In this document: positions 22,194 to 33,700 of the stretch, in pieces
Layout: every line of letters begins with the position of its first letter
Position numbering within the stretch: the first letter of the stretch is position 1
Assembly: GCA_023853785.1 (NCBI GenBank)
Contig: JAJIRX010000569.1
Coordinates: 186,001-250,000 of the forward strand
Length of the DNA: 64,000 bases
Direction of reading: 5' to 3'
Source: Psilocybe azurescens
Taxonomy: Eukaryota; Basidiomycota; Agaricomycetes; Agaricales; Agrocybaceae
Translations under genes and position numbers: made by a program
The notes under the pieces: generated by a model
What the model saw: the letters and a program-made list of their open reading frames with translations, nothing else
What the model was told of the DNA's origin: nothing
Databases searched by the model: none

Positions 22194-22889
22194 TCAATCG
22201 TCGTCCGCCAAACGAGCTCTTTTGTTGGTCTCCGTGACGAAGCACTTGCTGCGCTGACCAACTCCTCTTCGCTGTCCCCGGTACTGCGGTGGCTAGCGCT
22301 GGCGCGTTTGCGTCGTTGATATTCTCTATCTTTGATCTTCTTCTGCTGAGCCACGGTCAATTCCTGATTGCGAGTGGCAGGAGGTACTGCAATTGTTGTG
22401 ACGCCAGGAGTGGGTTGCTTCACAAATTCGTCGGTGGCAGGTGTCGATTCCTCGCCCTCTCCCATTAACTCCAGCGACTTGACTAGTATGTTAACGGCGC
22501 GTATGAAAGGCGCTCTGTAGCTTCAAGTACTCACCTTTTGGAATGTCAGGCTGCTGTTCGAGAACACACGATCGTGATCATGAACCTCATTTCTCCTGCG
22601 CCCCGACCCTTGGTTCTTTAGGTAGTTTTCGAATCCCTGGATGATATTTCCCCCACTATGGGCTGCAGTTTCTGTTAAGTACGTGGCTTCAAGGTTGTAT
22701 ATCTGAACCTCTATCTGTGCCTGGCAAATTATGGAAAGGTTAAGGTAACCTCGGACAAATGAGTGATTGAAAAGCATACCAATTGCTTGTCTATGGCTCG
22801 TTTCTTGGGCAAAGCCTGCATGAGTTCCTTTTTAGTGTCTCATAACGCGACCTATCGTCTGCTGTAGGCACACCGGCTGGGTCAGCCAT
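22194..22889 (-). CDS. EAF6: NuA4/HAT complex subunit EAF6
   Basis: This is a small scaffold subunit of the NuA4 histone acetyltransferase. ATG at 22889 starts ADPAGVPTADDRSRYETLK. An A run (T5 at 22829-22833 on the plus strand) needs one more base to continue to KELMQALPKKRAIDKQL. An intron follows, then the hallmark AQIEVQIYNLEATYLTETA and GGNIIQGFENYLKNQGSGRR. After a second intron comes a low-complexity acidic and basic tail. Another one-base shift in an A run near 22214-22217 would end the protein KRARLADDD at 22194. As written, the frame runs on to 22121. Both shifts look like sequence errors. The NEAT/ENYLK block makes the family call firm. Confidence 0.88.
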
Positions 22890-23101
22890 GATAAAGGGGA
22901 CAAAGCTGACGGTTGGCTGCCAGACCAGCGCCCCAACTCGAAATGAAACTATTAATTGGAATTTTGGAATTTGAAGGAGCTGTCCTGAAATAATGTTTGT
23001 GTATATTTGGTTTAGAGGCTAATAGGGACGCGTGTCCTATAGAACGCGTCAGTTCGTCACCTTAATTCAATTTGTTCATCGTTTCCTCGTTTCTCTTACA
23101 A

Positions 23102-24750
23102 ATGTCTTCAGCACCTCCTCCAAGCAACCCACCATCGAACCCTGAAAAGAAACAAGAGGCGTCTTTGTCAGATGCCCCAGCCTCAACCGAGGCTGCCGCA
23201 ATGGACGTGACCCCAGATGTCCCGCCCGAGGAGACATGGGACGACATACCGGCAGAGATCCTTTCTCTTACCACGGAAGAAATCAACACACGGACACGGC
23301 TTATAGATAATGATCTCAAGGTTCACTATCAACCGCGTTAGTAGCCGCAAATACTGACAATTTGTTTCGTCGTAGGTTATGAAGTCAGAAACGCAACGGT
23401 TACAGCACGAACAAAGCGTTATGAAGGAAAAGATTCGCGATAATAAAGAGAAGATCAAGCAGAACAAGGTTCTGCCTTACCTTATTGGCAATGTAGTCGA
23501 GGTAAGGTCCCAGTGTCTATCTCTGAGGAACAGGGCTTACAAATACACGATAGATCCTGGATATTCACGACGAAGATGAAGTTGACGGTGCTAATCAAGA
23601 CCTTGATTCAATGCGGAAAGGAAAGTGCGCAGTCATCAAAACCTCTACACGACAAACCGTCTTCCTTCCTTTGATTGGTCTTGTTCCCGCCGAGCAACTC
23701 AAGCCGGACGACCTCATTGGTGTTAACAAAGATTCGTATCTCGTTCTCGACACTTTACCGACGGAGTACGATTCTCGTGTTAAAGCCATGGAAGTAGAAG
23801 AGAAACCTAAAGAGCAAATGGACGTCATCGGTGGTCTGGAGAAACAGATCGAAGAACTCATGGAAGCCGTTGTCACGCCCATACAAGAGGCAGAGAAGTT
23901 CCAGAAGTTGGGCATCAAACCTCCAAAGGGATGCTTGATGTATGGACCGCCTGGTGTGTAGTATATTGCTCCCCCCTTTCCAATCGCGCTAAACCTTGGA
24001 TAGGTACCGGAAAGACCCTTCTGGCACGAGCATGCGCAAATTCCGCAAATGCCTGCTTCTTAAAATTGGCTGGCCCTTCATTGGTTCAAATGTTTATTGG
24101 AGATGGCGCCAAACTTGTTCGGGATGCATTTGCCCTTGCAAAGTCAAAGGCGCCTGCTATCATATTCATCGACGAACTGGACGCTATTGGTACCAAACGC
24201 TTTGATTCCGAAAAGAGCGGTGACCGTGAAGTGCAAAGGACGATGCTGGAACTCCTAAATCAACTGGATGGGTTTGGTAGTGATGACCGAATCAAGGTAT
24301 GGATAACGCTTCCTAATTGATTGAAAATGTAGCCTAATTTTAGTTGACTGAAGGTTATTGCCGCTACAAACCGAATCGATATCCTTGACCCTGCATTGCT
24401 TCGTTCTGGTCGCCTTGATCGAAAGATAGAATTCCCTCTACCCGACGAGGTTGCTCGAGCTCGCATTCTCACTATTCACGCTCGGAACTTGAAAACGGCC
24501 AAAGAAAGTATCAATTACAATGAGCTGGCAAGGAGTACAGACGAATTTAACGCCGCGCAGCTCAAAGCTGTGTGTGTAGAAGCCGGCATGATTGGTTTAC
24601 GGGAGGGCGCCACCGAGTTGACACACGAACATTTCCTGAGTGGTATCTCAGAAGGTGAGTTATGTGACTAGTATCTTCATTCATCGCCGAACTGACTTTG
24701 TTCGATTAGTGCAAAGCAAGAAGAAGAACACGCTTATGTACTTTGCCTAG
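23102..24750 (+). CDS. RPT5: 26S proteasome regulatory ATPase RPT5
   Basis: This is one of six AAA ATPases in the base of the 19S proteasome cap. It begins [17 protein letters not shown] and has an N-terminal coiled coil ([20 protein letters not shown]) then an OB domain ([18 protein letters not shown]). The AAA domain is split by an intron inside the Walker [17 protein letters not shown]. It continues with Walker [15 protein letters not shown] and the arginine-finger region [13 protein letters not shown]. The final exon encodes [12 protein letters not shown]. The last three residues YFA occupy the place of the HbYX motif that opens the 20S gate, with Phe where Tyr is usual. Five introns are present and no frame break was needed. 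It is divergent from EAF6 (212 bases). Confidence 0.95.
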
Positions 24751-25121
24751 AGACTATATCATTGTCGTTGTTACCCCTTTCCCGTTATTATAATCTCATT
24801 AAGGTCAGACCGTTGTATTTGTGTATAATAAATTTTGGACGTGTTTCTTGTCTGTAGTCAGCACCATGGTGTCGTAACGCTGTGCTTTAATCCGGATTCA
24901 GTGACGAATACGTGATCACTGACTTAGTGAATAAATAGCGCCACATCTGTTTTTCTCCACTATCATGTCCACAGCAGCTCACAGCAGTCGTGTAGAGCTA
25001 ATCAGAGGCACTAGGAGAAAAGAATCCAGATTGGTCTGGGGAATGCAGACTCGGGCACGCGATGGCCCAGGATGCCTAACTCAGACTGCATCTTCACCAA
25101 TGACAGCCTCAGTTGGATTCG
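24751..25121. other. Intergenic region after RPT5
   Basis: This holds the RPT5 3' region, including an AATAAA-like ATAATAAATTTT near 24827, and the leader of the following F-box gene. No further gene was seen. Confidence 0.35.
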
Positions 25122-27047
25122 ATGATGCATGAGATCGTCGGGCCACGGAGAAGCAGGCAAACAAGCTATATGAAAGTTCTTGCCATGCTGTTCTCTCCCA
25201 CACACTCCTCTCTCTCTCTACCACTCACCAAGCCCTCTGCAATGTGCATGGCAGACAGCTGCCAACGTCGGAAAAGCACATTATCTTTTTTCAGTTTCAG
25301 TTCTGCGCATATCCTCGGCCATTGTGCGTCGCTAAGTTCTGGAACATCTCTGGTTCATGTACTATCCCAACATCAGGCTAATAGTACCAACACCCTGTCG
25401 ACCAGCCTTAGCTGCCCGCAGCACGGCGAGCCCATGATGCCACAAACGGTCTGCTTCTACCGTCCCACAGGCATACATTCTTTACCAGTCGAGTTGATAT
25501 CCTCCATCTTCCTGTTTGGCGCCGGGTTTGACAATCCATATGTCGACTCACCATTTCTACTTAAGCCGGATCAAGAATATGAGCCAGTGCCATCGTCAGA
25601 TTTCCAAGTCATCGTCTCTCATGTTTGCCATCACTGGCGTCAAGTTGCCCTGAATACGCAATCGTTGTGGACAACGCTTCATTTTGGACATCCATCGCAC
25701 CTTTCCCGCGCCGAAGTGTACCTTGCACGGTGTTCCACGTCGACAACATTTTTGCTCGACATTCTCGTGAATACAGTGGCATCCGAAACTCATGACCGTG
25801 ATCCACAACGTACACTTTATGATGCCGAACTTCTCGCCATATTCCAGATCATCGTACCGCATGTCAAAAGATGGCGAGCATTTCATCTCAAAATATCCGA
25901 CAACCTGTGCAAGAGCACCGCTAGGCGCTTTCTTAGCTCCTGTGGTCCTGCTCCCTATCTCGAGACGTTACAACTCTATCATTTTGAAGACTACCGAACA
26001 TCACAGCGACTTTTTGAGGCCATTCATAAACCTCCTGTGACCATATTTAGCAACGTCCTGCCTCGCTTGAGGAACGTTTCTTTAATTGGAGTCAATTTGG
26101 GGTGGGACGATAGCCCCTACCTGTCAAGCCTCCATACTCTTGAGCTCGCGCTACATTCTGAGAATGTCCGGCCACTATACGCAAGTTGGGGCCGTATCCT
26201 TCAGTCTAGTCCGGAATTGAAGACACTTTGCTTGCACTACTCTGGTCCAAGAGCTTCAACGGACGATCCAAACTCAGCATGGCCCCGGGCGGACCGCAAA
26301 ATTCAACTGAAGGGATTGAAGCAACTCAATTTGACATCTCTCGACCCTGACTATCTCTGCGACTTGGTCGACCGGTTATATTTCCTAAACCTCCAAGGAC
26401 TGAATCTAGATCTGCCAGACCTAGAGTACACGTCCTTCATCACGCTACTCACAGGCCCGGTGTTGCAAACTTCTTCAGATATCTGCACACAAACACAAGT
26501 CACCACCTCTTCCAACTCATCTTTGATATCCAATTCAACAAATGGGACGTCAACATCAATTTCTCCCAAACTTCCAACACCATCTCTTGCCAATCTCCAA
26601 ACCCTTGTAATACATGCCCTTGACTGTACCTTAAAGAGCTGGACCAATTTTCTGCAAGGGATGCAGGGATTGCGTAGCTTGGAGGTCGATTTTGGTCGCG
26701 TAGGCGACCGTAGGTTGTTCTGGTCGGTGTTCATTCAGCCGTGCACGGCTCTGACCTTTGGCAACGAAGATGACAGAATGGCAAGCCGCCCCATCCAAGT
26801 TGAGCTACTGCTACCACGACTCGAGACATTCAAATTTGCGGGAATCTCAGGACGAGATGTTCTTTCAGCATTGACCTATCGATATAGGCATCGGAGCAGA
26901 ATCAGTCCTACAACGCAAATCTGGACTATCGGGTGGGGTGGACGGAGGAGGGAAGACATTGAATTGGGTGCGCTCATAGAGAGAGGCTTCTGGATGCCTA
27001 ACGATTCCCTGGAAGAGGTAAAAGTAATCATCAAAGACTTTTTATGA
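25122..27047 (+). CDS. F-box/leucine-rich protein, intronless
   Basis: This is a single open frame of about 640 residues. An F-box-like segment at about residues 115-190 reads IHSLPVELISSIFLFGAG and, after an acidic loop, FQVIVSHVCHHWRQVALNTQ followed by SLWTTLHFG. This is the usual form in Agaricomycete F-box proteins. The C-terminal two thirds carries irregular leucine-rich repeats (LPRLRNVSLIGVNLGWD, SSLHTLELALH, LKGLKQLNLTSLD, LQGLNLDLPDLEY). The first roughly 105 residues lack features, so translation may really start at a later Met (for example MMPQTVCF at about 25434). It probably acts as an SCF ubiquitin-ligase adaptor with unknown target. Lack of introns contrasts with all neighbours. 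Confidence 0.75.
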   Translation: MMHEIVGPRRSRQTSYMKVLAMLFSPTHSSLSLPLTKPSAMCMADSCQRRKSTLSFFSFSSAHILGHCASLSSGTSLVHVLSQHQANSTNTLSTSLSCPQHGEPMMPQTVCFYRPTGIHSLPVELISSIFLFGAGFDNPYVDSPFLLKPDQEYEPVPSSDFQVIVSHVCHHWRQVALNTQSLWTTLHFGHPSHLSRAEVYLARCSTSTTFLLDILVNTVASETHDRDPQRTLYDAELLAIFQIIVPHVKRWRAFHLKISDNLCKSTARRFLSSCGPAPYLETLQLYHFEDYRTSQRLFEAIHKPPVTIFSNVLPRLRNVSLIGVNLGWDDSPYLSSLHTLELALHSENVRPLYASWGRILQSSPELKTLCLHYSGPRASTDDPNSAWPRADRKIQLKGLKQLNLTSLDPDYLCDLVDRLYFLNLQGLNLDLPDLEYTSFITLLTGPVLQTSSDICTQTQVTTSSNSSLISNSTNGTSTSISPKLPTPSLANLQTLVIHALDCTLKSWTNFLQGMQGLRSLEVDFGRVGDRRLFWSVFIQPCTALTFGNEDDRMASRPIQVELLLPRLETFKFAGISGRDVLSALTYRYRHRSRISPTTQIWTIGWGGRRREDIELGALIERGFWMPNDSLEEVKVIIKDFL

Positions 27048-27771
27048 CGAAGAAGAAGTAGAAGGCGCGGAAGACGGCGACGGAGAAGAAGAACTATTTG
27101 AAGATTAAACGATCTAGCATGGGTTTTATTTTGCAATCTTGGGACTGTGTTTGTTTTTGAGTACTATGTGTTCATCACAGTGTATTATTATATCAAGGGG
27201 AGTTTCGACAGTTTTATCTTGGAAGCAATTTCGGGCAGAGTTTCTTTCTGTTTTGACCATCTAGAGCCGGACATGACGGTGGGAGTGACAGTTGTCGGTC
27301 CACTTGGTCTATAGCCTGAGGTCCTCGACCATGGATGATGGAGAGCAAGGGAGGTCGCCATGAAGTAGACACGTAATTACACTATCTCACGTTTCTTGTG
27401 TATTATATGTAGATTATACGGCTGCTATTTTATCTGCTATGCAAATTACATTGTTCAACTCCACGGACCACAGTGTTCAACGTTTAATATCTAACCCCTA
27501 TTCCCGGCCCGTGTGTTCGCTGGATAAGATGTAATGTCACGTGAAAGACTACTGGAGAAAGTTTTGAATATTTCAATCTGAGAATATGCAACTAAAGCGT
27601 TAACCTCTGCTACTGTATCCTTTCAAACATCCGCCCTGATTCTATCTCGGTAGGTTCTTGGGATCAAGGATTTGATTTTTTCTTACTTAAACCTTCCAGG
27701 CATCCAAAAGACTTCAAATTTCAAGAAGTCGATCTTTACCCCATGCTTTGCTAGTTTTCTTTCAGATTAAA
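27048..27771. other. Intergenic region before MDN1
   Basis: It starts with a purine-rich stretch (GAAGAAGTAGAAGGCGCGGA and following) just after the F-box stop. Beyond that it is AT-rich, with the MDN1 leader and a pyrimidine tract near 27740-27765. No gene was supported. Confidence 0.35.
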
Positions 27772-30700
27772 ATGTCTTTCGCCAGTGCTATTCATGACCC
27801 ACTCGCAATAAACTTGGGGCGCCAAAAGGATTTACTGCTATCCTATATTCCAAAAAGTACCAAATATTACGAAGCCCTAAAAATGCAACCACGACATGCG
27901 AGCTTCTCTCGACACTGTCCTCTCTTTTGGCTGTACCAGCGTTCACGAAACTAGTCGCGATTCATTTTCGACCAATCCTATTAGATCTCTGTGCAAGGTG
28001 GTTAGAGAGTGAGGATGGTGTAGAGGAGCATCTTGTAGCTTTATGCTATCTTCTAGAAGTTCATGAGGAACTTTTCCCGTATGTTTCTTTCTTTCTTGAT
28101 AGTCTTCCGTGCTAACAAGGTTTCAGTATCTTGAATCAACTACTACTCACTTTCTATGAAAATGGGCCTCTGGCATCTATTACTGGAACACTATCCCCCT
28201 TTCAATCAATGTTACACGACTACAACGACTACTTCTTGCCTATTACCGGCTTCTGCAGGCTAATCGTGAACTTCCTCGTCATCTTGAGTGGTCGTTGGCC
28301 CCTCTATCAACGCTTATATGGACACCACATCTCGACAATGGCGTGCGTTTATTGGCCATACGATGTTACTCGCTTCAAAGTGGAATGGGGAAGAAGAGAG
28401 ATGCGACTTGGAACGCGAAATTCTCGGTGAACCTTGTGGTGTCGATTGCCAGCTTAATTACGGGCAAGAATTAGATGGAATTGACAAAGAGGTGGATGGG
28501 TGGGTTATGCCGGTTGTAGATTTGAGAAGAGTACAACAACAACGGGACGAGATTGCTACAATACCTCGAGATTACTTCTCGCTGGAGGGAACCGACAACA
28601 CTCTACTGATTAAGGCAGCTGATTTAAGGTACATCATCTTATATATGAATACATGCGAGCTGTTACTAACTTTTGGTAGCCCTCGGATTGTCAATATTCA
28701 TGGTGTCCTTTTTTTTGCGATCGGTGCCTTCATCGACTGTCGACTCACCTCTCATTCCAATACCATCGTCAATTAATTCTCTTCGACAACTTGCCCTCCA
28801 TGTTTCCTCCCGATTACCAACCATCCTTACATCGCCTCCATCTGCAGGCAAAGCCTTACTTCTTTCTCATCTTGCGAAATTACTCCATCCCGACAGCCCA
28901 AACCAGATTGTTACAATACATCTTGCAGACACCTCGCTGGATCCACGCGCCCTTCTAGGCTCCTATGTTTCCTCGACTGTTCGTCCTGGGACTTTTGACT
29001 GGAAAGAAGGCGTGTTAGTTCGCTCAATGCGGGAAGGCAAATGGGTTGTCTTCGAAGACATTGACCAAGGCAGTAACGAGGTTCTTGGGACCATCAAACC
29101 TCTTGTGGAGTCTCTGACCCTCGGAAAGTGGATAGGTGGCCGAGCACAGCTCAACGTTCCCAGCCGAGGAACGGTTGTTGCCCATGCCGATTTTATGTTG
29201 TTCGCAACCCGGTCCCTTCTGTCATCAAAAAGGGAGGTTTCCACCCTCCTAACTTTTTTGGATCAAATAGGTTTTCTGAAGTTGTTATTCAGTCTCCATC
29301 CACGGATGAGCTGCAAACTATCATTAATGCTAAATTCCCCCGCTTGGCCGGTAGCACTGCCCAGGCTATCACTGAACTTTGGAATTCAGTAAGGAAGCTT
29401 GGCTTTCAGAACTCAGGTCGTGATGTTGGGCTTCGAGAACTGCAAAAATTTTGCCAGAGGATCGACAGTCTTCTCCCATCTTATCAACCCATGGATGTCT
29501 CTTTAAATGACGAAAACGTCCCAACCCTTGTCGGACATATTCCCTTATATATCTCTTAGAGAGGATATGTACCTCGAAGCCCGTGATGTGTTTTTCGGTG
29601 CAGGAACATTAACCGCATCATCTCGAGCTCATTCACAACTCGTTGCTCAAACAATAGGGGAACGTCTCGGCCTCGACATTGACCGGCAACAATGGGTCCT
29701 CAAAGGAAAGGTATCTGAACTAGAAACAGAGAAAGATGCAAATGGTCGAACGACAGCTGTTCGGTTAGGAAGGACGCGACTTCCTGCTCGCTCAAGCAAG
29801 CAAGAATTTTTACAAGGGGAAACACGACCTTTTGCTATGCATAAACCTGCTTTGGCGTTGCTTTCTCGCATCGGGAAGGCTATTTCGCATAACGAACCCG
29901 TTCTCTTGACAGGAGAAACTGGTACTGGGAAAACCAGTGTCATCTCGCATCTCGCATCCCTCTTGCATCGTCCGCTCGTATCTCTCAATCTTTCCCATCA
30001 AACAGAGTCTTCTGATTTAATTGGCGGTTTGAAGCCAATAGATGCCCGCATACCAGGTTCAGTTTTACAGGAAAGGTTCCTCCAACTATTTGGATCAACC
30101 TTCAGTATTCGAAAGAACGCGACATTTGAATCTGAGGTCAGAAAATCAGTCACTGAATGCAAGTGGAAAAGAGCAGTGGGATTATGGAAAGAGAGTGTTC
30201 GAATGGCAATCGAGCGAATTCGTGCCAAGAAAGCCGAAGCAAATCGGTACGTCCTTCTCTATTTTGCAAAAATATTTCACCTTCTGACCCCCCCGATAGT
30301 ACACCCCAAACATTAGACGATGAGGCCCCCAGGAAGCGTCGCAGAACTCAAGCACTCGAAACAAAGCCATCTGAGCATGCCTGGTCGGCATTCCTCGGGA
30401 TGTTGAAGAATTTGAGGTTCAGCACGTCCACGGCAAGGGAAGTTTGCGTTTGGTTTTGTGGAAGGGCCACTCATTAAAGCTTTGCGGACTGGTGATTGGT
30501 GCGTTGTTTTTACGTAATATTTATTGGTATTGTTGCTTAATATTGGTATGGTAGGGTCTTACTGGATGAAGTCAATCTTGCGAGCCCGGAGACCTTAGAA
30601 TGTATATCAGGTCTCCTACATGGCCCCATGGCGTCTATCACTTTGATCGAACATGGTTCACTCGAACCTATCCCCCGTCATCCTGACTTCCGCTTGTTTG

Positions 30701-33700
30701 CGTGTATGAACCCTGCCACAGACGTCGGCAAGAAAGATCTTCCTCCTACCATCCGATCGCGCTTCACAGAGATAGACGTCCCCCTCCTGATGCGGACAAA
30801 GATACGTTATTAAGCATCATCACCCAATATATTGGGCACATCGCCGTGAGCGACAAAAGAATCATCATGGATATTGCAGAATTCTATACAGCTGTAAAAC
30901 AGGTTGCCGAAACTAGGCAGATAGCCGATGGTGCCAACCATCGCCCGCATTTCAGCATGCGTACACTGGTTCGTGCCCTTACCTTTGCCGCTGACACAGC
31001 AAGCAAGTATAGTTTGCGTCGGTCCGTTTGGGAAGGCTGCCTGATGGCGTTCACAATGGTTCTGGATGGCGAAAGCGCTAACCTTGTAACATTATTGGCG
31101 CATAAACATCTACTTTCTGTGGTCAAAAATTTCCGATCTGTCCTCTCAAAAGATCCGTCACCTCCATCCAATGGGGTATTCGTCAAATTTGGCCCTTTCT
31201 ATCTCGAAAGGGATCTTTGCACGACGACCTGGCAGAAGATTATATTATTACCCCTTCTGTTGAGCAAAAGCTCATAGATTTGTCTCGTATCATTCTGACT
31301 CGACGATTCCCCGTTTTAATCGAAGGACCAACATCCAGCGGTAAAACCAGCTCCATTGAATATCTGGCGAAACGCACTGGCCACCGTTTCGTTCGCATAA
31401 ACAATCACGAACACACCGACATCCAGGAGTACCTTGGATCTTATGTATCGGATTCGTTAACGGGAAAACTCGTGTTCAAGGACGGGCTTTTGGTTCAAGC
31501 CCTTCGACACGGTTATTGGATAGTGCTAGATGAACTAAATCTTGCTCCGACTGATGTTCTGGAAGCCCTCAATCGTCTTCTTGACGACAATCGCGAATTG
31601 ATTATACCGGAAACACAGGAAGTTATTCGGCCACATTCCCATTTTATGCTTTTTGCCACTCAGAACCCACCTGGGCTGTATGCTGGCAGGAAAATTCTTT
31701 CACGGGCCTTCCGCAATAGGTTCCTCGAGGTTCATTTCGAAGATGTACCTCAAGCCGAATTGGAGACAATTCTGTGCCAGAGATGCCGAATTGCTCCGTC
31801 CTATGGCAAAAAATTGTTAGCGTCTTCCACGAATTACAAAAGCGTAGACAAACTAGCCGAGTTTTTGAAAGCAAGCAAGGCTTTGCTACTTTGCGTGATT
31901 TGTTTCGTTGGGCCGGACGTGACGCTGTTGGCTACCAAGAGCTGGCCGATAATGGATATATGCTGCTTGCAGAACGTGCTCGTCGTCCAGAAGACAAAAT
32001 TATCGTAAAGGAAGTCATCGAAACGATCATGAAAGTCAGGATAGACGAAGACGCAATGTACAAATTGTTCCGTCCAGACGTTGATATGAGTACATATCTC
32101 GGACATCCAGTTCCTGCTGCCCCAAGTATCATCTGGACAAAGGCAATGCAGCGTCTTTATATTCTGGTGTGTCGAGGTCTAAAATTCAACGAGCCCATAC
32201 TATTGGTCGGCGAAACAGGTTCAGGGAAGACATCCGTTTGCCAGGTGTTTGCAGATGCTTCGTCACAGCGTCTTCTTGCTCTCAACTGTCACCAGAATAC
32301 CGAGACTGCTGATATTATTGGCGGACTTCGACCTGTGCGAAATCGGAGTGCATTACAAGCAAAGGTCATGCGTGAAGTGTCTTTGACACTTAAAGAATTG
32401 GGTATAAACGACATTCCTTCAAGCGTTGAAGCACTAGACAGTTTCCTATTGTCGACCATCAAAGACAATCAAGAACTTGATTCAAATTCTCGATATAGCC
32501 TGAAAATAATCCATCAACGGATATTACAGCTCAATTCCATTTTCGAGTGGCACGATGGGCCCTTGGTCGAAGCAATGCACAGTGGTGATGTTTTTTTGTT
32601 GGACGAAATATCCCTTGCCGATGATTCCGTTCTCGAGCGTCTGAATAGTGTTCTTGAACCCGGGCGTTCAATCGTTCTCGCAGAACGCGGCGGAACAAAC
32701 CTTGAACAAGCTGAGATCCGTGCCTCGGATTCCTTCAAACTTTTGGCCACTATGAATCCTGGTGGTGATTACGGCAAGAAGGAGTTGTCTCCTGCACTTC
32801 GTAATCGTTTTACAGAGATCTGGGTGCCATCTGTGGACGATCGTGATGACCTGCAACTGATCATTGGGAGTCTGTGGGCTTGCAATTCCCTTCGATTGTA
32901 CACCTCTCTTGTTTTAGACTTCGTCGAGTGGTTGTGCTTGCGAGTCGGTGATCGTTCGTTGATGAGTCTGCGAGATATCTTGGTATGTTCTCACATATTC
33001 TCTGCACAACACTCCGTTAAAATCTTCCTTCCAGGCATGGGTCGTATTCACCAACTCTGCCTATAAGGAGGATCAGACGGATGGAATTCGTGGTGATGAA
33101 CTTTTCGTAAGCCAGTCCGATTTTCTCTGTTGCCTTTTTCTCAAACGCGAAAATAGCACCACGCGGCCCACATGACCTATTTGGATGGTCTGAGCTCGCT
33201 CCCTCAGCTGGCAGCATATCCTCGGGATGCAATGACTCGGCTCAAAGCAGATGCACTAGCCAAGCTTCAGGAAATTGTCCCTCTACACGAGCCTCTTGGT
33301 TCAATTGTCCCTCCCTTTGACCCCACAACATACATGCAGCTCGGTTCTTTTGGGATTGCGAAAGGTAACGAAGCACAAATATCCCAGTCATTCGATCTCA
33401 ATGCGCCGACTACACTGGATAACGCTATGCGTGTGGTCAGAGCTTGCCAAGTTCCTAAACCGATTCTTCTCGAAGGAAGTCCTGGTGTTGGAAAGACAAG
33501 TTTAATCACTGCCCTTGCCCAACTTGCTGGACACACATTATGCCGAATCAATCTATCCGACCAGACGGATCTCATTGATCTATTTGGTTCTGATTTACCT
33601 GTAGAAGGTAGCTCTGCCGGAGAATTTGCTTGGAAAGATGCAGAGTTCTTGAGAGCTCTACAAGACGGACACTGGGTTCTTCTTGACGAGATGAATCTGG

